Shown here piece after piece: positions 21,337 to 31,117 of a DNA stretch of 64,000 nucleotides (its first letter is position 1; each line of letters begins with the position of its first letter). This stretch comes from Streptomyces scabiei 87.22. GTDB lineage: Bacteria > Actinomycetota > Actinomycetes > Streptomycetales > Streptomycetaceae. A program made the position numbers and the translations under genes. The notes below the pieces were generated by a model, which saw nothing but the letters and a program-made list of their open reading frames with translations, was not told the DNA's origin and did not search any database. The stretch covers positions 2,852,001 through 2,916,000 of the forward strand of contig NC_013929.1 in NCBI RefSeq assembly GCF_000091305.1. The letters are read 5' to 3'.

Positions 21337-24300
21337 GTGAGCAGCGATCGGGACGGGACGCGCGGGGGCTGGGCCACACCCGACGATGACCAGCCCGACG
21401 CGGAGTCCGCCATCGAGATGACGGGCGAGTTCACCATCGACTACGCGCCGCCTGCCTGGTACACGCAGAACGCCACCTCGGGAGCCGGGTGGGTGCCGAG
21501 CGCCGACACGGACACGGATGCCGGTCCTGGCGGCGCCGCGGGGAGCGTTCCTCCGGCCGCCGGCTCCGTGACGCCGCCGCCCGGGCTGCCGTTCGCGCCG
21601 CCCGTCGGCGCTCCTCTCGACATGTCCGGCGTGCCCGGCTCGTATCCGCCTCCTCGGCCTCCGTCGGCGCCCGCGGCTGCGGCTGCGGCTGACGTCGAGG
21701 ACGGGAGCGAGGGCGACATCGAGAGCGGCGCGACCATGCGGATCTCCGCCGCCGCGATGAAGCGTGAGACCGGTGACGGGGCTGGGGACGGGGCTTCTGT
21801 CCAGGGTGCCGGTGACTTCCCGTTGCACGCGCCGCAGGCCGCTGCCGGAGAGCCGGAGAGTGCCGCGTCCGCCGACGCCGGGGTGGCCTCGGGTGGCGGC
21901 GAGGGCGCGGCCGCGCCGAGGGGGCCGCAGGTGGCGGAGGCGGCGGAGGCGGCAGAGGGAGCCGATGCCGTTGCGGAGAGTGCGGTTGCGGCCGGTGACG
22001 CCGGTGGTGCTGGTGACTCCGGTGCCGCGCAGCCCGTCGAGGGTTCGGCCGCCACCGATGCGTCCGGCGAGGCCGGGGCCACCGAGGCCGTCGCCGTAGA
22101 GGGCGACGCCGTGCGGGAGAAAGCCGGTGTGGCCAGTGTGGCCGATGCGACCGGTGCGGCCGATGCCGGTGACGCCGATGGCGAGCAGCCCGCTGGTGCC
22201 GTGCGCCCCGATGTCGTGTCCGGCGGGGCCGAGGCGGCTGTTGTCGTCGAGCACGGTGCCGTGTCGCCGGGGTCCGCCCCGCAGGATGCTCCCGCTCAGG
22301 GCGCGGCTCCGCAGGCAGCCGCGCCGCAGGATCTCGCTGCGCAGAACGCCGGTTCGCACGATGCCGCCCCCGTCGAGCCCGGCGACGGCGCCGGGGCCCG
22401 GGCCGCCGCGCCTCAGCCGGTCGAGCCCCAGGCCGCCGCGCCTCAGCCGGTCGCGCCTCAGCCGGTCGAGCCCCGGGCCGTCGCGCCGCAGGCGGTCGCG
22501 CCCGAGGTCGCCGCGGGCGCCCCCGGTGGCGTAGCGCAGACGCCTCCCTCCTGGACGCCTCCGGCGCCGCAGGGTGCGCTTCCGCCGTTGCCGCCCGCGT
22601 ATCAGCCGGCCGCACCGGCAACGCCCGGCGTGGGAGCACAGTGGCCGCCGGTCGTGCCGACGGCACCGGAGCAGCCCGCGGCTCCCGGCCCTCAGCCCGC
22701 GGCAGCGCAGGGCGAGCCGCCCGTGCCGCCGCAGCAGCCGTTCCCCCCGCAGGTACCGCAAAGTGCGCCGCCCGCGGCCTGGGGCGCCCCGGTGACCGCC
22801 TCGTCCGGTGCCGCCGATGGGCCCGGCGCATCTGTCGGATCCGGTACGCCCGCTCCCCCCGAGGTCCCCTTGGCCTCCGGTGAGCCCGGCACCCCTGGCG
22901 CCTCCGTGCCGCCGGGCCCCCATGCCTTCGGCGCACCGGTCGCCCCGGGCACGCCCGCGACCCCCGGCGCTTCTGGCGTCCCCGCGGCGCCCGGCGCTCC
23001 GGACGCGCCCGGCGCTCCGGACGCGCCCGGCGCACCCGTGCCCCCCGACGGCCCCCATGCCTTCGGTCCACCGGTCACCCCCGGTGCGCCCCCGGCACCC
23101 GGCACCCCTGACCCCTCCGCCGCGCCGGTGCCCCCGGCCCCGGCGCCCGCCCCCCACCACCAGCCGTCGGCCCCGGCGCCCGCGCCCGACCAGCAGCAGC
23201 CGGCTTCCCCAGCCCCCAACCTCCCTCCCGCCCCCGCCGGTTACGGCTTCCCCCAGACCCCTGGTGTGCCTGTCCCCCAGCACGCCGGATACGGCTTCCC
23301 CCAGCAGGTGGCGCCCTCGGCTCAGCAGCCCGGCGCCCCCGCGCCCACCCCGCCCCCGGCCCAGCCCGCCCCCGGTTACGGCTTCCCGCAGCCCGGCGCG
23401 GCCGTACCCCCGCAGGCACCCGTGCCCCCGCAGGCACCCGTGCCCCCGCAGGCACCCGTCCCGCAGCAGGCCGGCTACGGCTTCCCCCAGCAGCCGGCGC
23501 AGCCGGGGCCGCCGGCCGAACAGCACGCGCCTCAGCCCGGCTACGGCTTCCCGCCCGGGGCCCCGGCCCCCCAGGGTCCGCCCGGCGCCCCCACTCCCCC
23601 CAGCGGGTACGGCTTCCCCCAGCCCGGTCAGCCCGGTCAGCCGGAGCACCCGGGACACCCCGGCCCGCCCGGTGCGCCGGGGTACCCGTCCGCTCCCGTG
23701 GACCCCCGTACGGGCACGTCCTGGCCGCAGCCCGTGCAGCACGATCAGCGGCAGCCCACCAACCCCGGTGTGGCGCCCCTCGGTTACACGGCCGCGGTGG
23801 AGCTGTCGTCCGACCGGCTGCTGAACAGCAAGAAGCAGAAGACGAAGAGCAGCCGCCCCGCGTCCGGGGGCGGGCGGTTCAGGCTGGGGGGCAAGAAGGA
23901 GGAGGCCGAGCGGCAGCGGAAGCTGGAGCTGATCAGGACGCCGGTGCTGTCCTGCTACCGCATCGCGGTCATCAGCCTCAAGGGCGGCGTCGGCAAGACG
24001 ACCACCACCACGGCCCTCGGCTCGACGCTCGCCACCGAGCGGCAGGACAAGATCCTCGCGATCGACGCCAACCCGGATGCCGGAACGCTCGGCCGTCGTG
24101 TGCGGCGCGAGACCGGGGCCACCATCCGTGACCTCGTCCAGGCGATCCCGTACCTCAACTCGTACATGGACATCCGGCGGTTCACCTCGCAGGCGGCCTC
24201 GGGGCTGGAGATCATCGCCAACGACGTCGACCCCGCCGTGTCCACGACGTTCAACGACGAGGACTACCGCCGCGCGATCGACATCCTCGGCAAGCAGTAC

Positions 24301-24969
24301 CCGATCATCCTCACCGACTCCGGTACCGGACTGCTCTACAGCGCCATGCGCGGGGTGCTCGACCTCGCGGACCAGCTCATCATCATCTCGACGCCGTCCG
24401 TGGACGGGGCGAGCAGTGCCAGTACGACACTGGACTGGCTGTCCGCGCACGGCTACCAGGATCTGGTGGCGCGTTCCCTGACGGTCATCTCGGGGGTGCG
24501 CGAGACCGGGAAGATGATCAAGGTGGACGACATCGTCTCCCACTTCGAGACGCGCTGCCGCGGTGTGGTGGTCGTGCCCTTCGACGAACACCTGTCGGCC
24601 GGTGCCGAGTTGGACCTCGACATGATGCGGCCGAAGGTGCGGGAGGCGTACTTCACCCTCGCCGCGATGGTCGCCGAGGACATCGCCAGGCACCAGCAGT
24701 CGCACGGCCTGTGGACCTCGGACGGCAACCCGCCGCCGGTGGTGGCGCCGCCGCTGCCCGGTCAGCAGATCCCCGGTCAGCAGCCGTACCCGCAGCAGCA
24801 GGGCCAGCCGTACCCCGGTCAGCCCTACCCGGGTCAGCCGGCCCCGGGCCAGGCCCCGCAGCCCTACGGCCACCCGTACCCGCCCCAACAACCGCAGCAC
24901 CCGCAGCACCCGCAGCACCCGCAGCACCCGCAGCAGGGCCAGCCCTACCCGCCTGCTCCGCCGCAGTAG
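21337..24969 (+). CDS. Pro/Ala-rich protein with C-terminal ParA/MinD-like ATPase (EspI-like)
   Basis: 1,210 residues; GTG start with AGGAGG 3 nt upstream of its spacer. Residues 1-100 are acidic and moderately complex. Residues about 100-810 are low-complexity Ala/Pro/Gly/Gln, probably disordered, with repeated GYGFPQ boxes. A basic patch follows ([12 protein letters not shown]). Residues about 870-1130 are a SIMIBI ATPase with deviant Walker [12 protein letters not shown] (near 882), switch [10 protein letters not shown] and ILTDSGTG. The tail is Pro/Gln-rich (PYPGQ and HPQ repeats). This layout matches mycobacterial EspI, which modulates ESX-1 secretion, and S. coelicolor SCO5717 next to the ESX genes. 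Here no EsxA/B, EccC, EccD or mycosin gene lies nearby, so its role is open. Confidence 0.88.
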   Translation: MSSDRDGTRGGWATPDDDQPDAESAIEMTGEFTIDYAPPAWYTQNATSGAGWVPSADTDTDAGPGGAAGSVPPAAGSVTPPPGLPFAPPVGAPLDMSGVPGSYPPPRPPSAPAAAAAADVEDGSEGDIESGATMRISAAAMKRETGDGAGDGASVQGAGDFPLHAPQAAAGEPESAASADAGVASGGGEGAAAPRGPQVAEAAEAAEGADAVAESAVAAGDAGGAGDSGAAQPVEGSAATDASGEAGATEAVAVEGDAVREKAGVASVADATGAADAGDADGEQPAGAVRPDVVSGGAEAAVVVEHGAVSPGSAPQDAPAQGAAPQAAAPQDLAAQNAGSHDAAPVEPGDGAGARAAAPQPVEPQAAAPQPVAPQPVEPRAVAPQAVAPEVAAGAPGGVAQTPPSWTPPAPQGALPPLPPAYQPAAPATPGVGAQWPPVVPTAPEQPAAPGPQPAAAQGEPPVPPQQPFPPQVPQSAPPAAWGAPVTASSGAADGPGASVGSGTPAPPEVPLASGEPGTPGASVPPGPHAFGAPVAPGTPATPGASGVPAAPGAPDAPGAPDAPGAPVPPDGPHAFGPPVTPGAPPAPGTPDPSAAPVPPAPAPAPHHQPSAPAPAPDQQQPASPAPNLPPAPAGYGFPQTPGVPVPQHAGYGFPQQVAPSAQQPGAPAPTPPPAQPAPGYGFPQPGAAVPPQAPVPPQAPVPPQAPVPQQAGYGFPQQPAQPGPPAEQHAPQPGYGFPPGAPAPQGPPGAPTPPSGYGFPQPGQPGQPEHPGHPGPPGAPGYPSAPVDPRTGTSWPQPVQHDQRQPTNPGVAPLGYTAAVELSSDRLLNSKKQKTKSSRPASGGGRFRLGGKKEEAERQRKLELIRTPVLSCYRIAVISLKGGVGKTTTTTALGSTLATERQDKILAIDANPDAGTLGRRVRRETGATIRDLVQAIPYLNSYMDIRRFTSQAASGLEIIANDVDPAVSTTFNDEDYRRAIDILGKQYPIILTDSGTGLLYSAMRGVLDLADQLIIISTPSVDGASSASTTLDWLSAHGYQDLVARSLTVISGVRETGKMIKVDDIVSHFETRCRGVVVVPFDEHLSAGAELDLDMMRPKVREAYFTLAAMVAEDIARHQQSHGLWTSDGNPPPVVAPPLPGQQIPGQQPYPQQQGQPYPGQPYPGQPAPGQAPQPYGHPYPPQQPQHPQHPQHPQHPQQGQPYPPAPPQ
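23239..23622 (+). repeat. GYGFPQ repeat region in the EspI-like gene
   Basis: The hexapeptide GYGFPQ recurs six times (once as GYGFPP) at spacings of about 16-34 residues in a Pro-rich context. Conserved aromatic boxes in a disordered chain look like short binding or phase-separation 'stickers', but this is inference. Confidence 0.8.
23407..23460 (+). repeat. Three tandem 18-bp units
   Basis: The 18-bp unit CCCCCGCAGGCACCCGTG occurs three times in a row (the last base of the third differs), encoding PPQAPV three times. A recent slippage or duplication event is likely; copy number may vary between strains. Confidence 0.9.
24892..24927 (+). repeat. Four tandem 9-bp units
   Basis: CCGCAGCAC repeats four times, encoding PQH, near the 3' end of the EspI-like gene. 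It is an in-frame microsatellite that would change tail length without frameshift. Confidence 0.9.
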
Positions 24970-25001
24970 GGGCAGGGCAGACGCAGCAGCCGAACAAGCC
25001 A

Positions 25002-25045
25002 GAGGGCCCGTACCGTTCGCGATCCACGAACGGTACGGGCCCTCT
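25002..25045. terminator. Bidirectional terminator between EspI-like gene and ribF
   Basis: A perfect 18-bp inverted repeat (GAGGGCCCGTACCGTTCG and its complement, 8-nt loop) sits between the two convergent stop codons. Confidence 0.93.
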
Positions 25046-25085
25046 CGGCTGCCGGCTCAGGCTCAGGCCCGGCCGGCAGGTCCGG

Positions 25086-26039
25086 CTATTCCGGCCGGTA
25101 CGAACCGATCAGCTCCCGGCACCGCTTCACGTCCTCGCCCATCGCCACGAGCAGCGCGTCCAGCGAGTCGAACTTCGCCTGGCCGCGCACGAAGGAGAGG
25201 AAGTCGACGGCGGCGTGGAGGCCGTAGAGGTCGAGTCCGACGCGGTCGATGGCGTACGCCTCGACCGTGCGCTCGGTGCCGTCGAACTGCGGGTTCGTGC
25301 CGACGGAGATCGCGGCGGGCATGGCCTCGCCGTCGACGTGCAGCCAGCCGGCGTAGACGCCGTCGGCCGGGATCGCGGTGTGCGGGAGCGTCTCCACGTT
25401 GGCCGTGGGGAAGCCCAGTTCGCGACCGCGCTGCGCCCCGCGTACGACGACGCCCTCGACACGGTGGGGGCGGCCGAGGATCTCGCGCGCGCCCTCCACG
25501 TCGCCCTCGGTGACCAGCTTGCGGGTCAGGGTCGAGGAGAACGGCTGTCCGCCGCCCGCCTCGCCGGTGACGAACAGGTCGACGACCTCGACCTCGAAGT
25601 CGTACGTCTTGCCCAGCTCGACCAGGTACGCCACGTCTCCGGCGGCCTTGTGGCCGAAGCGGAAGTTGGGGCCCTCGACGACGGCCTTGGCGTGCAGCTT
25701 GTCGACCAGGACCTTGACGACGAAGTCGGCCGGGGACAGCCGCGAGAACTCGGACGTGAACGGCAGGACCAGCACGGCGTCCACACCCAGGTCGGCCATG
25801 AGTTCGGCACGGCGGTGGTGCGGGGCGAGCAACGGAGGGTGGGAGCCGGGGCGCACGACCTCGCTGGGGTGCGGGTCGAAGGTCACGGCGACGGCGGGAA
25901 CGCCCCGTTCCCGGGCTCGTTCCACGGCGTGCCGAAGGATCAGCTGGTGCCCACGGTGCACCCCGTCGTAGGAACCGATGGTGACGACGCTGCGCCCCCA
26001 GTCCTCGGGGATGTCCTCCAAGCCACGCCAGCGCTGCAC
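25086..26039 (-). CDS. ribF: Bifunctional riboflavin kinase / FAD synthetase
   Basis: 317 residues. It phosphorylates riboflavin to FMN and adenylylates FMN to FAD. The N-terminal nucleotidyltransferase half has TIGSYDGVHRGHQ (residues 20-32, HxGH-like) and FDPHPSEV; GPNFRFGHKAAGD and SSTLTRKL are also typical. The C-terminal kinase half has GRELGFPTANV and GVYAGWLHVDG. Starts at GTG with GAGGAG upstream. It supplies FAD to flavoenzymes such as ThyX and the acyl-CoA dehydrogenase in this window. It is downstream of the STAND ATPase gene (156 bp) on the same strand, and in most Streptomyces follows truB at some distance. Confidence 0.97.
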   Translation of the reverse strand: MQRWRGLEDIPEDWGRSVVTIGSYDGVHRGHQLILRHAVERARERGVPAVAVTFDPHPSEVVRPGSHPPLLAPHHRRAELMADLGVDAVLVLPFTSEFSRLSPADFVVKVLVDKLHAKAVVEGPNFRFGHKAAGDVAYLVELGKTYDFEVEVVDLFVTGEAGGGQPFSSTLTRKLVTEGDVEGAREILGRPHRVEGVVVRGAQRGRELGFPTANVETLPHTAIPADGVYAGWLHVDGEAMPAAISVGTNPQFDGTERTVEAYAIDRVGLDLYGLHAAVDFLSFVRGQAKFDSLDALLVAMGEDVKRCRELIGSYRPE

Positions 26040-26195
26040 TGTGACCGCTCCTCGTCGAACCCGTGTCCGTATTGACGCCTATCCCTTACGCAGGTCTAAG
26101 GGTGCCATGCCCGGTGCCCTCGCCCCGCATCGGCATCCTGGCTGTGACCCGGAGCACCGGAAGCCGTGACCGGGACCACACAGGGAAGGACCGGT

Positions 26196-29100
26196 TCACG
26201 CGGGCACCCGCACTCCCCGTACCCCCGCCAGGTTCTCGATCATCCGCCGGGTGCTCGGCCCGACCACCGCCGCCCACTCCTGGGGTGTGCCGTTGAGCCA
26301 GCCGGCCACGAGCCCCGCGAAACCCGGCACATGACGGGCCAGGTCGACGAGCGCCCAGTCGAACCGGGTGGCCCCTTCCGGCGTGCGGACGAGCAGCATC
26401 CCCACCTGGTGGACCAGCGAGCGCGTGGCCGCGACGTCCCCGGCCGGCCTCGTGCCCCGCGCATCCGTGGTCACACCGCGCGAGGCGGCCGCCCGCAGGA
26501 GGGCGTCGAGGACGGACGGGTCCCGCTCGGTCGCCGTCACCAGGTCGAGCAGTTCACGCCGCAACGGGCCGGAGGCAGGGGTTCCCGGGTCGGCGACGAC
26601 CGCCGCGAGGGCCGCGCGGACCTGCACGGGCCCCTCGACGATCAGACCGCTCACCAGCGGGAACAGTACGGCGCGGGTGCCCGGACCGTGCTCCAGCCTG
26701 CGGTCGACGTACGCGGCCACGTGTCCGGCGACCTCCGGGCGCAGCGCGACGACCTCACGCACCAGGACGGTGACGCGGCGCGCGAGCCCGGGCGTCGTGA
26801 CCTCGGCGAGGGTGCGCAGGGCCTCGCCGTCCGAGCCCTCGGCGCCCGGAGTCCGCAGCCGGGTGCGGAAGGCGTCGAGCACCGGGTCCGGGTGGGTGGT
26901 GAGCGCGCCGGCCAGGGCGCTCGCGGGCAGATGCGGGTCCCCGGCGGCGAAGCGCTCCAGCGCCTGCGGCAGATACCGCGGCCTGGTCAGCGGATCCCGT
27001 ACGAGCAGGGCGAGGGCGCCGCTGTGCAGGGTGACGTCGGCGGGACGGCCCAGCAGGGCGAGGGCCGCGTGGCGGAGCAGTCCGCGGTCGGCCTCGGTGC
27101 TCACGTGCGCGGCGGTCCGCAGCCCGTACGTGAGCCCGGCGACCCGGCGGGCCGGGCGGTCGTCGTGCGCCCATCGGTCGACGGCCCGGCAGACCGCCGA
27201 GGGCTCCTCCTCGGACAGCACGGCGAGCAGTTCGTCGCCGCGCCGGTGCGCGCTGTCGACCAGCGCCTCGGTCAGGTCGTCCAGGGCGCACCGCCGATGG
27301 GTGTGGAGCAGCGCCTGCGCGGCCGTCGCCACGGTGGCGTCAGGGGTCGCGACCAGGGGGGTGTCCTCGAGGAACCAGCGGGTGAGCAGCGGCTGTACGG
27401 CGGCGGGGCGGGCCGCGAGGAGCCGGGAGACCACGTCGAGATAGCGGGGTCCCTCACCGGTGGCCGGGTCGGCGACGACCAGGCGGCGCAGCAGGTCGAA
27501 CCGTTCCGCCTCGGGCAGCGGCAGCTCCGCCCAGAAGTCGGGCCCGAACTCCCCCGGTACGCCACGGCCCTGGGCACGCCAGGCCCCGATGCGCTCGGTG
27601 AGGAAACGCAGCACCCGGGTGTGGGGTGTCGCGTCGGGCACCCGGAGCAGCACCTGGGACAGGAGGCGGGCGGCCCACCAGGTGGGGTCGTCGGGGGCGG
27701 CGGAACCCGGCGGCAGCAGAGCGTCCAGGGCGTCGAGCAACTCCTCCAGGCGCCCGGCGAGTTCGGTGGGGCCCTGCTGGCGGCCGAGAAGGAGGAGGGC
27801 GTGCACGACGGGGCCCACGCGGTGGCGGGGCACGGGCAGGTCGCGGGTGGCCCGGCGGGCATGGCGGCGGACCTGGGCCTGGGACGGCATAGTGCCCCAG
27901 CCGCGCCGGGCCTCGTCCTGTGCGGTCCAGCCCCGGTGCACCAGCGCGTGCAGGGCCGCGTCGAGGTCCAGGTGGGCGCCCTGGATCCAGTCGGCCAGCT
28001 CCTCGTGGGCGAAACGGTAGCCCTCACCCGCCGGGACGAGCAGCCCCTCGGTGAGCACGGCGGAGGCCCAGCCGGTGGTGCCGCCGAGCCGACCGCCCGG
28101 CACCGGCCCCCAGGGGAACAGCGCCTCGAACGCCGTCCGGTCCAGCTCTCCCTGTCCGGGGCCGAGGCACCGTCGGGCCGCCTCGTGCACCTGCCCGGCG
28201 ACCTGTGCCGCGAGCCGCCGCACGGCCGTCCCCCGGACACCGTTCGCCGCCGCGAGCCGCACGGCGACGCGCAGACACATCAGATCCAGGTGGGCACCCA
28301 GCACCTCGTCCCGGCCGGGCGGTCCGGCGGAGGCGCCATCCTCGCCGGGCCGCCCGGCCGGGGTGTCCGGCAGCGCCGCCCGCACCTCGGCCAGGAGCCG
28401 CAGGGTGAGCGGATGCCGGGCGTCGGGCCCGGCCGGCGCGTCCTCGGGGAGCCCGTACCGGAGCCGGGCCCGCCGGGCCTCGCCCTCCGTCAGGTCGCCC
28501 AGCCGTACGCAGGCGGGCAGCGGGGGCCCCTGGGCGCCGGACAGCTCGCCGTGCAGCAGCTCCGCGGGGAAGTGCGCCCCGGCCCGCTCCCAGTACTCGG
28601 CACGGCAGGCCACCACGAGCCGGGCCCCGTTCTCCCGCAGCCACCGGGCCGTCCCGGCGGTCCACTCGGCCAGTCGGTGCGCGAGTGCCGGCGGCATCTC
28701 CTCGGGTCCGTCGAGGAGCAGCAGCAGGGGCCGCCCGCGCTCCGCGGCGAGCCGGGCGAGCCGCTCGGGCCGGATGTCCCCCAGCTCACCGCCGTACCGG
28801 CCGGAGGGAGGGCGCTCCGCCTCGTCGGACGGGCGGTCCGGGGCCGCTGGGGCATCCGCCGTCCCGGGCGTCCCCGACGGCGCCCGAGCCCCGGCCCCGT
28901 CCGGCCTCGCAGCCGACGCCGTCGCCGAGGCCGATGCCGCCACGATCCGTCCCGCCCGTTCCAGCGAGCGGCGTGCCGCGTCCGCCACGGAGTCGTCCTC
29001 GGAGAGGAGATCGGCGCCGCGGAGCCAGAGCGTGGGCGCGGGCTCGGGCCCCCGGACGCGCCGGGCGGCGAGCGCGGCCAGCTCGGTCGTACGGCCGCTG

Positions 29101-29942
29101 CCGGGGGCGCCGACGAGGCCGAGGACCGTGGCCGGGCCGTCGACGAAGGCGGTGAACTCCCTTACGACATCGGCGCGTTCGACGGGTTCGGCACCGGCGG
29201 CCGCGACGGCCCCGGCACTTGCTCCGGGCCCGTCCGACCCCACCGTGGTGGCCGTCAGCTCCAGCACCCCGGCCAGGTTCAGATCGGTGCCGTACGCGGC
29301 CACGGTCGCCGCGTTGCGTGCGAGCAGTTCGGCCAGGGGCCTCTCGGAGCGCCAGTCGCGCAGGGGCACCGCGAAGCCGGTGGTCCGGTGTGCCGCCTCC
29401 AGTGCCGTGCCGAGCACGCCCACCACCGTGCCGGTGGCCGCGTCGAGGACCGGTCCGCCGGCGGCGCCCCCGCCCAGCCGCAGCGCCTCGCTGCCGGCCG
29501 TGCCGATCGCCAGCTCCAGGGCGCCGCGCAGCAGATGGAAACCGTCGGTCGCCGTGTACGTGACGTCCGCCGTGCCCAGCACCCGCGCCTCGCGCCAGCC
29601 ACCGGCCGCGATGCGGACGTACGCGCCCGTCGCGACCTCGTCCCGCAGGGCGAAGGGCAGCGGGTCCACGCACAGCCCCTCGGTGCGGATGAGCGCGAGA
29701 TCGAGGGCGGGCAGCGCGGTCACCGCGTCGGAACTCACCACGCAGACACGGTCGCCGGTGGCGCGCACCACGATGCGGGCCAGTCCGTCCACCGCCTCAT
29801 GACTGGTGACGACCGTGCCGTGGTGATCGGCCACGAAGCCCGTGCCGCGCGGTCGTCCCGCCAGATCGCCGACCCGCACGAGGACTTCGTCCCGCGCCGC
29901 CCGGCGGCCGTCGTCGGTCGCCCGACGGCCCCGTACCGCCAT
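26196..29942 (-). CDS. Trypsin-like (serine-less) domain fused to a STAND/NACHT-type ATPase and helical repeats
   Basis: 1,248 residues; ATG with GGAGG upstream. Residues about 20-200 have a trypsin-like fold pattern: TGFVADHHGTVVTSHEAV (His48 in the TAAH position), LPALDLALI (Asp81), but the GxSGG motif reads GAAGGPV, so the nucleophile is Ala161. A P-loop ATPase follows: Walker A VGAPGSGRTTE (about 278), Walker B LLLLLDGPEEMP (about 406-417) of the NACHT DGxxE type, then GARLVVACRAEYW (sensor). The remaining 700 residues are Ala/Leu/Arg-rich helices like HEAT/TPR-type repeats. STAND proteins are signalling switches, and some with protease domains are phage-defence effectors (Avs), but this one is also in a core Streptomyces neighbourhood. 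Function unknown. Confidence 0.85.
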   Translation of the reverse strand: MAVRGRRATDDGRRAARDEVLVRVGDLAGRPRGTGFVADHHGTVVTSHEAVDGLARIVVRATGDRVCVVSSDAVTALPALDLALIRTEGLCVDPLPFALRDEVATGAYVRIAAGGWREARVLGTADVTYTATDGFHLLRGALELAIGTAGSEALRLGGGAAGGPVLDAATGTVVGVLGTALEAAHRTTGFAVPLRDWRSERPLAELLARNAATVAAYGTDLNLAGVLELTATTVGSDGPGASAGAVAAAGAEPVERADVVREFTAFVDGPATVLGLVGAPGSGRTTELAALAARRVRGPEPAPTLWLRGADLLSEDDSVADAARRSLERAGRIVAASASATASAARPDGAGARAPSGTPGTADAPAAPDRPSDEAERPPSGRYGGELGDIRPERLARLAAERGRPLLLLLDGPEEMPPALAHRLAEWTAGTARWLRENGARLVVACRAEYWERAGAHFPAELLHGELSGAQGPPLPACVRLGDLTEGEARRARLRYGLPEDAPAGPDARHPLTLRLLAEVRAALPDTPAGRPGEDGASAGPPGRDEVLGAHLDLMCLRVAVRLAAANGVRGTAVRRLAAQVAGQVHEAARRCLGPGQGELDRTAFEALFPWGPVPGGRLGGTTGWASAVLTEGLLVPAGEGYRFAHEELADWIQGAHLDLDAALHALVHRGWTAQDEARRGWGTMPSQAQVRRHARRATRDLPVPRHRVGPVVHALLLLGRQQGPTELAGRLEELLDALDALLPPGSAAPDDPTWWAARLLSQVLLRVPDATPHTRVLRFLTERIGAWRAQGRGVPGEFGPDFWAELPLPEAERFDLLRRLVVADPATGEGPRYLDVVSRLLAARPAAVQPLLTRWFLEDTPLVATPDATVATAAQALLHTHRRCALDDLTEALVDSAHRRGDELLAVLSEEEPSAVCRAVDRWAHDDRPARRVAGLTYGLRTAAHVSTEADRGLLRHAALALLGRPADVTLHSGALALLVRDPLTRPRYLPQALERFAAGDPHLPASALAGALTTHPDPVLDAFRTRLRTPGAEGSDGEALRTLAEVTTPGLARRVTVLVREVVALRPEVAGHVAAYVDRRLEHGPGTRAVLFPLVSGLIVEGPVQVRAALAAVVADPGTPASGPLRRELLDLVTATERDPSVLDALLRAAASRGVTTDARGTRPAGDVAATRSLVHQVGMLLVRTPEGATRFDWALVDLARHVPGFAGLVAGWLNGTPQEWAAVVGPSTRRMIENLAGVRGVRVPA

Positions 29943-30118
29943 GTCCTGACCTCCCCGTCGTACCTGTGTTCCGACGGTAGGCACGTGAAGATCAGCGGAA
30001 CAGATCGCGCGGCGAACGCGCCCCCTTCCGCTCCCTCGGTTCACTCCGAGCGCCTGCACGAAGGGGTGAATAGCACCGGGCGGATGGATACACCTCTGGG
30101 TGGGGGAACCGAGGGGGG

Positions 30119-30166
30119 ACCGTGGAGCGGCGGGAACGGCAGTCCCCGTGACCGCCGCTCCACGGT
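30119..30166 (-). terminator. Terminator of the infB-rbfA-truB transcription unit
   Basis: A perfect 15-bp inverted repeat (ACCGTGGAGCGGCGG and its complement, 18-nt loop) lies 36 bp after the truB stop codon. Confidence 0.88.
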
Positions 30167-30202
30167 TCGCCGGCAGTTCGCCCGCCCCCTGGGGAGGCGG
30201 GC

Positions 30203-31117
30203 TCAGCCGAAGACGGCCAGGCTCCTGGCCTTGCCCTTCTGGCTCTCCACCAGGGCAAGGAAGCGGCCGGCGGGGTCGAAGACGGCGACGGCCCCGCGCT
30301 CGGCGTACTCCTCGGGCATCTCCAGGCGCACCCCGTTCAACAGCAGGCGCGCCCGCTTGTCGTCCACGTCCCAGCGGGGGAACGCGGCGTCGGCGGCCTC
30401 GGCCACCGGCATCACGGTCAGCTCCTGCTGGAGCTGGTCCAGGGTCCGCGCGGAGTCCAGCTTGTACGGCCCCACACGGGTCCGGCGCAGCGCGGTGAGG
30501 TGGCCGCCGACGCCGAGTCCGGCGCCCAGGTCGCGGGCGAGGGCGCGGATGTACGTGCCGGAGGAGCACACCACCGACACCACCAGGTCGAGGACGGGGG
30601 TGCCGTCCTCGGCGACGGCCTCACGGACGTCGTACACGGCGAAGGAGGAGATGGTGACGGGCCGGGCGGGAATCTCGAAGTCCTCGCCGTCCCGGGCCCG
30701 CTTGTACGACCGCACGCCGTCGATCTTGATGGCGCTGACCTTGGACGGCACCTGCATGATCCGGCCGGTCAGTTCGGCCACACCGGCGTCGACCGCGTCC
30801 CGGGTGACCTTCGACGCGTCGACCGACGCCGTGATCTCGCCCTCGGCGTCGTCGGTGAGCGTGGTCTGCCCGAGCCGGACGGTCCCGAGGTACTCCTTCT
30901 CGGTGAGCGCGAGGTGACCGAGCAGCTTGGTCGCCTTCTCCACCCCCAGGACGAGCACTCCGGTGGCCATCGGGTCGAGCGTCCCCGCGTGCCCGACCCG
31001 GCGGGTCCGGGCGATGCCGCGCATCTTCGCGACGACGTCGTGCGAAGTGAAGCCCGACGGCTTGTCGACGATGACAAGGCCGTCGGGCGTGGTGTTCTTC
31101 TGGCGCTGCTGGGTCAT
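30203..31117 (-). CDS. truB: tRNA pseudouridine(55) synthase
   Basis: 304 residues. It isomerises U55 in the T loop of tRNAs. Catalytic motif RRVGHAGTLDPMATGVL with Asp48; other conserved parts are DGLVIVDKPSGFTSHDVV and the C-terminal PUA-like region (RLLLNGVRLEMPEEY). Its ATG overlaps the rbfA stop in ATGA, indicating translational coupling. Confidence 0.97.
   Translation of the reverse strand: MTQQRQKNTTPDGLVIVDKPSGFTSHDVVAKMRGIARTRRVGHAGTLDPMATGVLVLGVEKATKLLGHLALTEKEYLGTVRLGQTTLTDDAEGEITASVDASKVTRDAVDAGVAELTGRIMQVPSKVSAIKIDGVRSYKRARDGEDFEIPARPVTISSFAVYDVREAVAEDGTPVLDLVVSVVCSSGTYIRALARDLGAGLGVGGHLTALRRTRVGPYKLDSARTLDQLQQELTVMPVAEAADAAFPRWDVDDKRARLLLNGVRLEMPEEYAERGAVAVFDPAGRFLALVESQKGKARSLAVFG

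Noticed and set aside
21178..24927. A 1,249-residue open frame on the minus strand opposite the EspI-like gene
   Set aside because: Shadow of the strongly biased GC third-position codon use of the plus-strand gene; residues are Arg/Gly-rich with no domain and its start and end fall outside plausible signals.
29943..30569. N-terminal extension of the STAND protein frame into the region upstream of 29942
   Set aside because: The extension overlaps truB antisense and a terminator; the ATG at 29942 has a good ribosome site.
26166..30917. A 1,583-residue open frame on the plus strand opposite the STAND protein and truB
   Set aside because: It runs through the truB gene and the truB terminator on the other strand and has no recognisable motif; the minus-strand genes show ATPase and TruB signatures.
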